Below, piece by piece: positions 24,181-36,555 of a stretch of 64,000 nt of DNA (the first letter of the stretch is position 1; every line of letters begins with the position of its first letter). The stretch covers positions 798,501 through 862,500 of the forward strand of contig JAKOGI010000023.1 in NCBI GenBank assembly GCA_029747015.1. Direction: 5' to 3'. The position numbers and the translations under genes were made by a program. The DNA is from Carnegiea gigantea. Lineage: Eukaryota; Streptophyta; Magnoliopsida; Caryophyllales; Cactaceae. Under the pieces are notes generated by a model. It worked only from the letters and a program-made list of their open reading frames with translations, had not been told where the DNA came from and did no database searches.

Positions 24181-24989
24181 TGGCCCAATTTGGCTAGTCA
24201 AATCACCCTATAGAGGGGTGAATAGGGTGATGATTGAAGTCACAAAATAACCAAGATAAAAATGCAAAAAATATAAATGGGGACAAAACACACTATTTAC
24301 TGAGGTTCGGCCACGCCTAGCCCTCTACCCATAAGCTCCCTTTGCCAATGGAATTTTGAACCCTTTTCTTCTATTAGATTGGTTGATTACACACGATTCA
24401 CTAACCATATGACCTACAAGTTGACCCTACAACTTTAGGCGTCCCAATGTACGTGTTGCTCCTCAATCATACTTAGGTGGGCAACCCTCCAACTAATCAA
24501 TCCAACCCAATACAAAGAAAGATAACAACTATAAGTTAAACTTCTTTAGTAGAGAACAAAATAAGTATGCCAATGTAAGCTCAAACACTTCCCAAGCTCC
24601 TCCTCTTAATTTGTAAGTGTAGCACTTGTCTTTTTTTTCTTATGTATTTCCTTTTCCGTGTCTTTTTCAGCCTTCAAGATGCTTCAAAATTTATGGCCAA
24701 GGATAACACAGCCTTTGCTAAGTAGCCATTGCCACCAAATCAGGAAATAGTATCTCCGGTTGATTTCAAGGCCTTGAAAAACAATTCAAACCCTTGAAGA
24801 TTCTGCAGTTTTAGCAAATCTATCTACCAATGGTTAAATTCCTGATTTCCATAAATGATCCCTATACATCTTACCAAATCAAGTATCATTATCTCATGAT
24901 CACATTATCAAATTTGAATCACAAAATATAATGTCATAAAGATCACATATTCAAATTTGAATGCTAAATCATCTCAATATATTTTAGCA
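24181..24989 (-). repeat. 5' LTR of the copia-type element
   Basis: Begins TGGCCCAATTTGG beside the primer site and ends TTTTAGCA at 24,989. It matches the left LTR except for the ~220 bases that are missing there. Confidence 0.8.
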
Positions 24990-26329
24990 ACTTCTATTAA
25001 ATCAATTAAGCACTATATACTAGCTTGTCAATATCCACTTCAAATACAACATGATGACTATATCAATTGACCAATCCCTTTTTATCTTTCATCGAAACAT
25101 ATTAATAAGCATATTGTAAGCTCCAAGAAAGCTAACATTGATCACCAATGAAAACACACAACCCTAGTGTCCACAACCATTTATAAAAGAGAAAGAAATA
25201 AAATAAAAAAGGAAGAGAAAAGAGTTGGAATAATCATAGCAAGTTAGGTACTAAATGCACCTAAAGTACGCTTGCTAGATACTATCGTAGAGGCCCATGG
25301 ACTACTCTATATCGTCACCATGTTGCATTAATCCCCACTAGAACTTATACTAACTTATTGAACCACTAGGACTAAGCCTCAAAAAAGTTAAAACTGTTAG
25401 TAACAAGGAGGATGTTCCAAAAGAAAGCACATCACGAAGATAGAAGAGAGCTCGAATTCTTAAGCTTATCAAAACTCTTAGCCCAATTATAAGAATTATA
25501 CATATGCCTATCAACATGTAAAGAGGATAAGAATTATACATGGCCATTAACATGTGGTAAAGAGCACAAAGGTCTAGGATAACACAAGAAGCATGAACGC
25601 ACAATTTAGGCATGTGCTTTAAATCCTGTACCCAATCCTTAGGTTGTATACTCACATCAAACTCATGAGTTTAGTCTAAATTAAGAGCATGAATCACACA
25701 AATCTTGAAGATGGGATGGTGGAAATGAGGGATCCTTGAAAATGTGAAACAATGACAAAGGGGTAAGATAATAGAAGTGATAATAGACTTGGGATGAGAC
25801 TCAATAGAACTTGGGTCAACTAGTTCTAGATCACAAGGCATGACCTTGGCACAATCTCCTCAGCATATGAATCCTCTAAAGAGATCGCCTCAAGGAAACA
25901 TTCCTCTTCAACAAAGATATCCTCGAAACCCACAATTATGTCATGCTTTAGATCACAACTAGCGTTTGCCACTAGTTTCTCATTCTCATCAAAGTCTCCA
26001 AGGGAGCCAAAAGAAGTGGTGCATGAGTATCAATAATCAAATTACCCTTAAGATTACCCATAGCTATGAAAGTCTCAAGAGAGGCTAAGATTGCTGTAGA
26101 AGACACATAAATGTTACTCACATCCTTATAAGAAAATTTGTCTTGAGAAGGCAGGCAAGAGTTAACATCATGGTCCAAGGAATTCTCATAAAAACAAGAA
26201 GAGGGAATCTAATCATAAGATTGGAGGGGACAAAAGGAGGAGCTTTAACTTAATTCTCATAATTAATCATAGTCTCCCAAAGACGCCAACACCATTAGGT
26301 TTCTTACCGCCTATTAGCAATAGAAATCA
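24990..26329 (-). other. Interior of the outer gypsy-type element, uncharacterised
   Basis: Minus-strand frames at 25,350-25,655 and 25,972-26,178 lie downstream of the gag remnant in the element's sense direction. The second contains a Cys- and His-poor VNSCLPSQDKFSYKDVSN stretch that could be a decayed post-gag linker. No pol motif was recognised. Confidence 0.35.
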
Positions 26330-26909
26330 AAGAATCAAGACAAGGGATATTCCTAATTGTCTCCCACTCATAAATCTTACCACTCAAATCCTTGAGGAAA
26401 TCTTAAGCCTTAATTGCTATTCTATCCAAAAACTCTCCCCCATATATAGACTCAACCATTGTCCTATTATTCACATCCAAACCCTCATAACTAATTTGAC
26501 TCAAGTTCCATTTCTTTAAACCGTGCATGATAACGGCATTAGGTAAGTAACTCCTTGAACTTACTCATAGACATCCAAAAAGGCTCTTGTTTAAGTTGTA
26601 CAAAAGTAAGGATTTTATTCATAAGCACAATGGTTAAGCTAGTGGGGAAGTACCTTCTAAGGAAGACATCAACAAAGGAAGCCCAAGGTTTAATAGAATC
26701 AAGTTAAGGCCACACATCTACCGTCTTTGAGAGCAAAGGGAATAAATCCTTAATAATTTTGGTACTCTAGACATGTTCATTGGATAACATACCCCCTTAA
26801 ACTTACAAATAAACATATAAAGATCTTCAAAGTCAATAAATTTGGAAAGCTTGTTAGCATAGTTAGGGCTAAAATCAAATGTCACATCCTTAGGAATATG
26901 GGAGGTCAA
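26330..26909 (-). pseudogene. Ty3/gypsy Gag remnant of the outer element
   Basis: On minus, one frame (26,718-26,909) reads DFEDLYMFICKFKGVC and then continues in a second frame as LFPLLSKTVDVWP, a stop, LDSIKPWASFVDVFLRRYFP, and later FVQLKQEPFWMSMSKFKELL and ISYEGLDVNNRTMVES. This follows the gypsy Gag pattern: LFPFSLKDKA..WL..L.P.SI..W.....FL.KFFP, then F.Q...ESLYE.WERFK.LL, then FYNGL....R. Stops and a frame shift show decay. The tail reads SGKIYEWETIRN, equivalent to the family's NNYQWPTER region. The position about 400 bases inside the tRNA-Asp primer site fits gag. Confidence 0.75.
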
Positions 26910-27297
26910 AAGATGATTGTGGGGAGGTTTGGGGATGATAAAAGTGATCCTGCAAACAAGAAAGTTTCAGTTCCACTCTTTCATAAAGGACTGACCAAGA
27001 TTAGTAGCTTTGGGATCAATATTGGCCATATTAGTTTCAGTAAAAGTCCCAAGCCCACTATTACCACCATTATCATTAAAATGAGTCACAACATCTTGGT
27101 TTTCGATTTTTCAATTTTTTGGGATTTTCAACTTCTCTAATTTTTTTTTTTTTTTTGTGTTTTTCAATATCGTCAGTCCAAGTAACTCGTCTATAACTCA
27201 AGATACAAGATAATGCAACAACAATAGAAATCACAATAGCACACAATGAACTAAAAGGACTCATACTTTCATTAAGCAACCTGATCTCATGCCAACA

Positions 27298-27315
27298 TCC
27301 CTGGCAATGATGCCA
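27298..27315 (-). other. Decayed tRNA-Asp primer binding site
   Basis: The minus strand reads TGGCATCATTGCCAGGGA. The expected tRNA-Asp complement is TGGCGCCGTTGCCGGGGA. All four differences are G-to-A or C-to-T transitions, as expected from methylated-cytosine decay. It lies six bases from the LTR edge. Confidence 0.75.
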
Positions 27316-27321
27316 TTTTGT

Positions 27322-28485
27322 TGAATAGTATTTGGGGAGTAAGGGAAAATTTATGATCCTTTGAGGCAATGTTGAAATCAAGTATTTATTAGCCAATCCA
27401 ATGCATATATGAATAACTAAAACATGTAATAAATAACTAATCAAGCACCAATCCTAGGATAATCATGACAAATTAAGCTAATTAAAGCCTAATCTAATTT
27501 ATGCATGCTTAATCAAAACTAATGAATACAAAAGTGTCACTACAATAATTAACATAAAACATCATCTAAACTATCAAATAATAAAAAAATATGAAATAAT
27601 TAACTAACACAGCAGTAAAACTGATCTAAAGGGAGAAGAAAGAGGAAAGACGATTATCAAATGGGCTTGTCCAACCATAGAACTTGAATCTTTAAGAGCT
27701 GAGCAAGGAGGAGTGATATGTGGCTTGTCTCCACTTGTTGAGCACTAGTCTACCTAAGTACTCCTAATCTAACACATAATTAACAAAAAGTTCAAATGTG
27801 TAAAAATAGGCTTTGAAACCTAACTTGAAAGAGAGAAAAAAATTATGCAGTACAATGGAGATTTCAAGAAGGGAAGAGATATTAAGAGAATAAACAACAA
27901 CAACGACACCTCCTAGTGTGGGTCCCACTTTTGTGGGGTTTTGGGGAGATCCGAATGTAGGCAGTCTTATCTCTACTAGCATCCCTGCCCGTAAAGAGGT
28001 TGAATCTAAGACACCCACAAAACAAGAATTTGTGAAAACATCTTATAGAAGAAGGATTTTGTGAAAACATTTAATGAAAAAAAAATCTAAGCATACACAG
28101 TAGGGAATGAAGTAACTGGACAGAAGCATCTTCAAGTAGTAATTGGATCGAAGCAAGTAAATTTAAGTATAAAAATAGTAGATCAAAATGGAGAAAATAA
28201 GAATTTAATATAAATAAAAACAGAAGAGTATGAAATAGAGCAAGTTCAATAAAATTAAAACTTCATTAACTTTGAATGCGGCTTTAAAAATCAACTCTTA
28301 ATCCATCAAGCATTAATCTTCTTCCCAACCTTCCCTGAGCTGTTTCTCTATATGATTTGACTCTGTTAAGTCTCAAAAGGGCTAAGATTGATGGCCTTAG
28401 CTTATTTCCTAAAAAGAAACAAAAATATAAATAAAAATCCATAATTAGCCATTATTAAAAGCTACCGTCTAGGTGAAATGGAGCA
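27322..28485 (-). repeat. 5' LTR of the outer gypsy-type element
   Basis: The inner edge TGAATAGT is next to the primer site, and the outer edge ends GGAGCA. It aligns with 15,080-16,280. An LTR position is also supported by the old repeat copy B resuming immediately afterwards. Confidence 0.65.
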
Positions 28486-29501
28486 TGATTCCCATAGAGA
28501 ACTGCCTGTTGGCCACCCCGTCTTTTGGTAATGGGGACTAGAAGAGCATTGGAAGAGGTCCAAGTTGATTTCATGTCTAAGAGGTTCAACATTTTTGAAG
28601 AGAGAGTTCAAAAAGAATTTTTGAAGCTTCTAGAAAGAAGTGAAATGAAACTCTAGAAATCAAACCCCATAGTAGCAGCTTGAGAAATTTCAGAATCTGA
28701 TCACCAATTCTGATAGAGTTTATGGGTATTATATACAAAATTAGGGTAAAACAGTCTCTTTTTTCTTATGGAATAAACCCTAAGAACAAAAGATGTCCAA
28801 TCAGATAACTTCTATAAACCAAAAAAATCCATCATTAAGTGAATAGAGAAGTAGTGAAAAGATGAGAAGTCAAGGAAAAATTGAGCAAGTTAATTGTTAA
28901 CAGATGGGGACAAAGATCTCAATGAACTGAACAGTTGCAGCCGATGAGAAATCTCCTAAGATATGAAAAAAATTGGTAAGGAAATTTTTTCCAAAAACTA
29001 AATTAGAGAATCCATTGGGAGATAGATTCATAAAACTCTTTGGTAAGGAGATCAGGCTCACAAGGGGAGTTGAAACCAACCCTGAGGTGCCCTAAACCTG
29101 GGGAAACTCCAGGTGTGGGTTACTCATAAAAAGATACATAAGCCAAGTGAAACATCCTAGGTTGAGGCCCATCTGATTCATGAATTAAGTAAACCTCGAG
29201 GGGCAAATGATTTAGATAGAATCCAAAAGATCCAGCTCAGTCAGAAAGGCCTAAATTATTAATGAAGCTCCTGCCTTTGGGGCTTTGAGTGTTCATCAAG
29301 AGAAGCTCAAGGAAAATTTGGCCTAGTTGCCTTCGGAAGCATCTTAACCTAACTTGCACTGAGAAAAAAGTAGATGAGATCCTCGTCTCGGCTAAATCTT
29401 CAGGAAAGATGCAAACATCTAGTAAATAAAAGTATTTAGAATGAAAATCTAATCCTGTTAGAACTAGAATCCTATCATAAAATTTCTAAAAGATTTCCTT
29501 T
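28486..29501 (+). mobile_element. Old LTR-type repeat, copy B, piece 2
   Basis: Aligns with about 7,945-8,880 of copy A, e.g. GAAGCTTCTA near 28,624 and 8,080, GATGAGAAATCT near 28,944 and 8,332, and AAAATTTCTAAAA near 29,479 and 8,838. It is interrupted at 29,502 by the LARD-like element. Confidence 0.7.
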
Positions 29502-30636
29502 TGTTTGGGCACCAAACGTGTCCTATTAAGCACTCCTAATCACTTAGTTTTCACCCGTAATCGAGATTCATTTTAGTTTTTATTTGGCTTTTGTGATTTT
29601 ATAGGAAATAAAGATTTAATGAAATAGTGTGCCTAAAAGACATGCTATAAGTGATGGAAATCAAGAGAATACAAGTCGAGCCAAGCTTAGTGGGCCGGTC
29701 CATCCTACCTGATCCAATTGGAAGAAAAGAAAAGATTCACTTACTTGACCAACTCATTGGTCTTGCTGACTTGCCTCTCGTGAACTAGCGAACAAAGTGA
29801 CCCAGCATTCGTGGTCCAATCTCTAGCCTAGCAGAAATCAGGTCCAACACCAGCATCAGTATATCAACGAAATTCCAAAGGCAATTAAGGATTTTGCCAA
29901 GGAATTTTCCAACTCTATTTCCAATTTGAATAGAAAATTAATTACAATTAGAAAAGTGAGAATATCAGCTTGGACATTAGAAATTTAGTGGAATTAGGAA
30001 AGCAGGAGGGGGTTGGTACAAGTATAAATAAGGGTGCTTGGGAGTGACTGTAAATCATCAATTTCTCGCCCTTTCACTTATAGCATTAGTTTTATAATTT
30101 GAGAGATTATTGTAATTGTAGGAATTCTTTCAAGTTGCATTTATTTTCAAATTCTTGCTCTAGTTTCAATTTTCTAGCTCTAGTGTTAGTTTGATTTTTC
30201 TAGTTCTAGTTTCAATTCAAAGTTTGCTACTTTTAGTATCAATTCAAGTTTTTTAGTTTCAATTTTAATCTTCCAAAAAGTTCTTTTTCATTCAAAGTTT
30301 CAATTTTTATCACTCTTTCAAGTCGATGGTAGATACTGAAGTCTCGAGGTGATCTCTCGTTCAAGATTTAGATTTTCCACATCTAGTAAGGCTAAGTAGT
30401 CAAGGTAATTTTTTTTCTTCTCTCTTATAGTTTTTATTTTAATTTTATGATTTTGATTAGGGTTTGTGTGAGGCTACTTGCAATTATTGGAAATTAGTTT
30501 TAGTTAGATTATTTTAAATTAGTTTAGTAGTTCAATACTAGTGATTAAATTCAACCGATCTCTCTGGATGACCCGTAAAGTGCTACAACCACGACTGTAC
30601 ACTTGCGGCCTATTTTTCAGTTTCTGAGATATAACA
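29502..30636 (+). repeat. 5' LTR of the LARD-like element
   Basis: Full-length LTR ending in AGATATAACA. Its sequence from ACTTAGTTTTCAC through the CTAGTTCTAGTTTCAATT region is shared with the right LTR. Confidence 0.85.
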
Positions 30637-31484
30637 AGTTGATTGCTTACTTTATTTGCTCAAAGTAGTTTAGTTAATTTGCTTTAAGTAGTTTGATTGG
30701 TATTAGCAGATTATTAGCAGGGACAGAACTACAATTGAAAAAAAAAAATCAGTGCAGTTTTTTTTAGATTTTTAGTTTCTGTTTGGATTTTTTCTGTGCT
30801 AGTCCCACTGTTGATTTTGCTATTTTGATATTTTTACTGGATTCTTAGGGATTTTTAGAGTTTAGAAGATTTTTTGTGCAATGTTTGGGCACTTGTGGAA
30901 TTTTCAACAAATTCTAGACATATACTGTTCTAATTTTTCTGCATTGTTTTGGGACTGAAAAAATTGAATAAACTTTTATTCATCTTCCCTATCATTGTGT
31001 TGAATTTTTTGTATATAGTGTTCTAATTTTGGAGTTTGATTTTTTGTTTTAATTGTAGTGTTTGATTGTTTAGGTTTTAGTTTATTTTGTGTTTGTTTTT
31101 GTTTAGGTGGCATTTTTTGTTTTTGTTTTGTTTAGCTTCTGTTCCTTTTTTTTGTTTCTTGTGTCCAAAAAAATAGGAAAATAAAATTATGCTTGTGCTT
31201 TTTGTTTGTGCTTCTTTTCGATTTTTTGTGTTAGGTTACTTCTTGTTTTTGAAGTCCTTTTGATCTTTCTTTTCTTTTGGTGATGTAGCTATATTTTTGT
31301 TAGCTTATTTTATTTTGTTAATTTAGCTATTTAAATTTCTTGTTTTTGTCTTAGGAATTAGTTTTGAACTAGTTTGTTAGGGTCATTGATTTTTTCCCTT
31401 TAAAATAAACCCAAAAAAATTGAAATAAAATTAAAAATCTAAAAAAAAATTTAAAAATTGAAAATTGCAAAAAGAGTTTCAAGA

Positions 31485-32700
31485 ATGTCAATTTTGAATT
31501 TCCCATAATATGAGCATGAACGTTTTGGAGTTATCGGTTACGACTTAATGATATCGTGCTCAGTTGAACCAAGTTTTCAAAAATGGCAAATTTATGAGGT
31601 TATTGTTGTAGGTCTGAATATTGAATTCTAAGGTCATGTTAAGTTTATGTGTCCTAGAGGTTTATTAGGACTATTGTCGAGAACTCCAGATGAGGTTTGA
31701 GATTTTTCAAAAAGTTGGCTTGGAACACTTATGAGTTTGAACAAGCTAGAGGGATCTTTGGATACCCTACTAATGGCGAGTATGCTTTTCCTACTAATCC
31801 TCACCACCAGGATCACTTTGTAGATTCATACGATCACCAATATTACTCTTATATGGCCCCTGTTTCGTGTAATTATTGTGAGTTTTATGATCATAATGCT
31901 TATAATTGTGCATATCGTGATTATGTGGATGCTACATGTGTAAGTCTTGGAAAGACAACAAATGAAATGACTGATAAAATGGTAGAGACTATAAAAGAGA
32001 TAATTGTTTAATATTCCCACTATTTCAATTAGAATAGGGACGATTATAATGAGCTTGACTCTAATTTAGAAGTTCCTAAACCTGAACTTAGTCCTTTTGA
32101 TGATTTTGAGCCCTCTTATTTTGCTAGGCCTGATTTATATGATGATATTTCTTTTTCTAGCCTAGAACAAGTGACCACTCTATGTCTCTATCCCCCAACC
32201 TTAAACCTAAATTTAGATCACCTACAAATGTCACTGAGGATATTCACATTTCTAGAAACCCACCCACCCTTTTCAACGGCTCTTTTGAATTTGAGGAGGC
32301 TGAAGAATTTGAGAATGCTAGTGAGTTAGATCTGAAAATCACAACTGAAGATGAGCATCATGATATAGATGAGCCATAAGATATTTATTTACAGGAGTCA
32401 TGTGAGGGGGTCGCTAAGCCCACTAATTTAGAATTTAATGATGATATTCTTTGTGAAGAATATGAAACTTTTTCATATGGGCTAGATGAAAATGAAGGCT
32501 GGATGTGGATTTTTGTGTTCAATATAAATCCCTTTTTTTACCCCATCATTGGCGACCTTATCCTCGAAAAATCCATGTCTGAATTTGCAGAGTCTAAGAA
32601 CTTTGTGCGTATGACTTTTAATTTGGACCTGACTCTTGAACATATTAAAATTAAAGGACTTATGGACTTAGAACATACTGTTTTGCCTAGATAGTTCTCT
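31485..32700 (+). pseudogene. Gag-like remnant with CCHC zinc knuckle
   Basis: The clearest frame (31,697-32,011, 104 codons) contains CNYCEFYDHNAYNC at 31,868-31,909, a canonical C-x2-C-x4-H-x4-C retroviral-type zinc knuckle. It is preceded by a Tyr/His/Pro-rich stretch. After a stop, further frames (about 32,040-32,380 and 32,503-32,694) encode an acidic Asp/Glu/Leu-rich region with PELSPFDDFEP and DLYDDISFSSLE. I recognise the knuckle followed by a long acidic tail as the layout of Gag-like products in some plant LARD elements. No protease or polymerase motif was seen. Several stops make it non-functional. Confidence 0.7.
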
Positions 32701-32919
32701 CATGATGATCAAATTTCTAGGCCGATGACCTGCTTGCTGGCTAGGTCTAAGCATATCGCTTTGTTTGACATTTGGGCCCAGCAATTTGATAAGTTGAAAT
32801 GTGCCCTTAATTGGGCTGCATTGACATTATGGATACACTTTATATGGCACCAACTCTCTTGTTTTTACTGTATTTATCTTATTGAGAGTCGTTCTTGTTT
32901 ATTTGATAAGCTACTATGA

Positions 32920-34124
32920 TTGCTAATGGGTTTTAATTTGAGTAGTAATCTCCAACTTGATATAGAGTTGCTGATCCTCCATAAGCCTCTATCTAAATGG
33001 ATTTTAGGAGGTTATAGCTTAGTTGAAATTCTGCACCTGGCCTGCTATTATCATTCTATCCCATGCATATTGTGTGTATTATGTCTTTTATTTTATTATT
33101 TTTTTAGATGCTTATTTTCCCATAATGGGGACATTGTGTGATCTTGGTATGGGGGGAAGCTATGCTTTAAAATTTTTGAAAAAGAAAAACCAAAATGCCA
33201 AGAATTTTGGAAAAATCAAAAAGGTTTTCATACTTTGTGTGATTTTGAGGAATTGTACCATCTTGAGTAACTATGACCTCTTGTAACTTATTACTGGTTT
33301 GTATGTAATATAGTGTGCATGGTAGGCCTTAGATCAAAGTGTGCCACTCTATATCCTGGTTCTGACCCCATCATCCTATTATAATGTGGAGTCTAATCCT
33401 TATTTATATATTACCATTATCTTAGGATTTTAGACGTTTATTGTTTGATTGTCCCACTTGTCTGTTTTATGTGGCCAAAAAAAAAGTTAAAAAAAATAAA
33501 ATAAAAAGGCAAAGACTCGGGAATGACAACTACCTTTTGAGGCATGTGCTAATGGGTGCTACCCTTTGAGGCAATATTGCACTAGGGAAAGTTTGCTTCA
33601 CAAGTCAATGACTTAATAAAATAGTCAAGTGGGATTCAGTTGAACCATTGTAAGCTTAAATCCTAGGGTGATGGTAGACTTGTACATTACACACTAGGAT
33701 AGACTCATTAATTTTATGGTATGTGGGGTGAAAAATTGGTGCATAGGTGTCATGCTTGAAGAGTAAGAATCTTGATATGTACATTGTGCTTGTTTGTACT
33801 CTTGTATTTAGGTTGCAGGAGTGATTTGTTGGTCAACTGTATATAGTTTTTTATCATATATATTTGATTATATTTGAAAATTTTTTAAAAAAATTCCATT
33901 TTCTTTTTGTTTTTCTTTTTTCTTCAAATCTTTTGTGGGTATATCTTCTGCAAACACTCATGAGACCGCATTCATCCACTAGGGGAACATAGAGGCTTAA
34001 AGGGCTTGTTACACGTGCTAATTGCGGCTGTGATTCCTACAAAAGTAAGTTGGTTATCTTAGGTTATGTCTTTCTTTTCTTTTATTTTACTTAATGATGA
34101 GCAAGATCTTGGTCTGAAGGCATT
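32920..34124. other. Non-coding 3' interior of the LARD-like element
   Basis: A-rich and T-rich sequence with short frames lacking similarity, lying between the gag-like remnant and the 3' LTR. Confidence 0.5.
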
Positions 34125-34974
34125 TGTTTGGGCACCCAAAGTGTCCTATTAAGTACTCCTAATTACTTAGTTTTCACTTGTAATCAACATTGTTTTAGTT
34201 TTTATTTTGTTTTTGTGATTTTGTATGAAATAAAGATTTAATAAAATAATGGGCGTAAAAGACACGCGATAAGCAATGGAAATCAAGAGAATACAACCCG
34301 AGCCAAAGCTAAGTGGGCTCGTTCATGCTCCATAATTCGATTAGAAGAAGAGAAAAGAGTCATTTTCTTGACCCAGCTCGTTGGGCATGGAATTAGGAAA
34401 GTAGGAGGATTGACACTCGTATAAATAAGGGTGCATAGGGTGCTTGTAAATCATCTATTTCTCTCCCTCGCTCTTATAGCATTAGTTTTAGAGTTTGAGA
34501 GATTACTGCAATTGTAGGAATTCTTTCAAGTTGAATTTAATTTCAAATTCTTATTCTATTTCAATTTTTCTAGTTCTAGTTTGAGTTTAATTTTTCTAGT
34601 TCTAGTTTCAATTGAAAGTTTTCTACTTTTAGTGTCAATTCAAGTTTATTGGTTTCAATTTTAGTCTCCACAAAAATTCTTTGCGAGGTAATCTCGCGTT
34701 CGAGATTTGAATTTTCTACATTTGGCAAGGCTGTGTAGTCTAGGTAATTTCTTTCTTCGCTCTTATAGTTTTTATCTTAATTTCGTCACTTATATTAGGG
34801 TTTTTGTGAGGTTACTTCCAATTATTGAAAGTAGTTTTGGTTAGATTATTTAAAATTAGTTTGGTAGTTTAATACTAGTGATTAAATTCAACCCATATTT
34901 GTGGACGATCCGTAAAGTGCTACAACCATGGTTGTACACTTGTGACTTATTTTTGTAGTTCCTAAGATACAACA
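34125..34974 (+). repeat. 3' LTR of the LARD-like element, internally deleted
   Basis: Matches the left LTR at both ends. The part corresponding to about 29,765-29,990 of the left LTR is missing near 34,385. Confidence 0.85.
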
Positions 34975-35260
34975 TCTTTGATTTAACCAATATATAAGTA
35001 ATGTTAGAATCAGTATTAAGGGGAAGAAAAAATTGAGCAATTGAATGAGCTGCTAAGAAATTTACCTTTCTAGTAGCCTAAGCTTTTCTTATTCTTAATT
35101 CCCTTTCTTATTTAAGCATTAGAGGCTCTCGAAAGGGGAAACGCCACTCTTCACCTTATTGAATTATTTGTAGCTTCTAAAGCTAGATGTCAATCGCTCT
35201 TGGGTTCGACCTGGCTTAAGCCTGGAAGACATCCTCTCTACCCTAAGCTGAAACAGATCA
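34975..35260 (+). mobile_element. Old LTR-type repeat, copy B, piece 3
   Basis: Resumes copy A at about 8,875 (GTTAGAATCAGTATTAAGGG against CTAGAATCAACATCAAGGG) and continues past a primer-site-like GCATTAGAGGCTC (about 35,105) into AAGGGGAAACGCCACTCTTC, matching 8,979-9,000. The match fades near 35,260. Confidence 0.65.
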
Positions 35261-36040
35261 GAAATAAAACTAACAACTTTGCTCGCTAACTCTGCATCCA
35301 CATAAGTATTGAACTACTAATTATGCCTTGCTTATTAGATGATGGTACGATATGGATGTATCAAGGATTTGATATTATTTGACAAATTTGTTCGATGAAA
35401 ATTAAGTTTGAATAACTGCTTTATTTGATTTATAGCTTATTGCTATTTAATTACAAGTATTACCCTGATTTAGAAAATTTTTCCTTCTATTTTATTAACT
35501 CAGGATGAGTTTTTTTCCTTTTTGTGTTTTATGATTGGACACGCAAGAAGAATGATCAAATGAGTTGGACCAATACAATGCCATGACTTTTAAATATTCA
35601 TGTGGATATAAAACATATTGATTATAAATATCTAATCAATGCAAATATTCATTTATAACCAACAATGTAAACAATTTATGCGTACCACATATTTTGCTGT
35701 TTTAAGTCCCAGCTAATCTAACTCTGTTTAATATATTTAAGTTTCAAATTTGTGTAGTAAGAAAGTCTCACGTAAACAAGTTATATTACATAAGAACATA
35801 ATTAGTTTATAAATTAAAATAAAATTCAACAAAATCGAATGGATCTCAAAAACAATGCTTGAGATAATCTCACAACACATTGGCCTTGAAGTTTTATATC
35901 AGGATGACCTGCTAGCTCGTCTTGGCCCGCACACAATCCAAGGTAGAGGAAGAGCAGAAGGCAAAAAGTAATGTTAGGCCGCAGTTCCCATAGGGATTTT
36001 AGAAACTCTAAAATGAGAAAGTTGGATTGCTAAACGGAAG
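35261..36040. other. No gene recognised
   Basis: AT-rich, no repeat partner and no protein-like frame found. Confidence 0.5.
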
Positions 36041-36400
36041 AAATTTATCGGGACCTGGATAAACTGACCCGAAATTCAAAACCCGAATCGAATAACTCGA
36101 ACTCATACTCAACCTAACATCCGAAACAGGCTTACCTGAAAGTGGACCAAAAATCCGAATTGACCCAAGTTGAACCATACCTGACCCGAAATTTCGGACA
36201 TAGTTCGTTACTTATTTTTGCATGACAAGCTTATTGTACCAAAAATCAATGAACCTGAAGTCAACCCGAACAGAAGTCCACCTGACCCAAACCAAACCAA
36301 CCCGAAATATCACTTAATGCGAGATATGATCCGACCCAAACGTAACCTGACCCGTACCTAAACCAAATGACCAGTTTCCCAGGTCTAAATTTATCCAATG
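36040..36400 (-). repeat. Degenerate CGGGTT tract, complement orientation
   Basis: Imperfect ACCCGAA, ACCTGACCC and AACCCGAAT repeats; the G-rich strand is minus, opposite to the other five tracts. Confidence 0.7.
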
Positions 36401-36555
36401 ACATTCGCGTTTAGTGTCAAATGATTCCTGAAATTTTTTAGTAAAGCGGTAACAGCATATCTAACCCGCATCTCCCACTTATTACCTCTCTTCTCAAGTT
36501 AGCATCCCCCGGCCCCCAGCGTCTAATTCTTTCACAGCATTAGGTTAGAGAATGA

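Larger units (their letters stand above)
21770..24989 (-). mobile_element. Ty1/copia-type gag-only element, 3' LTR truncated
   Basis: The right LTR (24,181-24,989, 809 bp) and a truncated left LTR (about 21,770-22,389) are strongly similar, e.g. both contain AAGAAAGATAACAACTATAA (21,914 and 24,516). A primer site lies just inside the right LTR, so the element reads on minus. The interior, about 1.8 kb, shows a copia-type Gag remnant and no Pol. The left LTR lacks the ~220 bases corresponding to 24,181-24,400, and no target duplication could be defined. Confidence 0.75.
15076..28485 (-). mobile_element. Ty3/gypsy-type LTR element, tRNA-Asp primed, carrying two nested insertions
   Basis: Two related direct repeats of about 1.2 kb (about 15,076-16,280 and 27,322-28,485) share many stretches in the same order, for example CTAATCAAGC near 15,150 and 27,438 and TATAAATAAAAATCC near 16,208 and 28,427. 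A decayed tRNA-Asp primer site lies just inside the right copy, so the element reads on minus with its 5' LTR on the right. A gypsy-type gag remnant follows. Original interior is limited to about 16,285-16,415, 20,377-21,770 and 24,990-27,297; the rest is two younger elements. No pol domain was recognised. The left LTR lacks the outermost ~45 bases of the right one, and target duplications were not resolved. Confidence 0.7.
29502..34974 (+). mobile_element. LARD-like non-autonomous LTR retrotransposon
   Basis: The 5,473-bp element has a left LTR (29,502-30,636, 1,135 bp) and a right LTR (34,125-34,974, 850 bp). Both begin TGTTTGGGCACC and end GATA(T/C)AACA. Flanks are CCTTT (29,497-29,501) and TCTTT (34,975-34,979), a target duplication with one change. 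The interior contains a gag remnant with a zinc knuckle and an acidic region but no recognised Pol. The right LTR lacks about 240-290 bp present in the left one. The sense direction (plus) is taken from the gag remnant; no canonical primer site was recognised after the left LTR. Confidence 0.85.
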
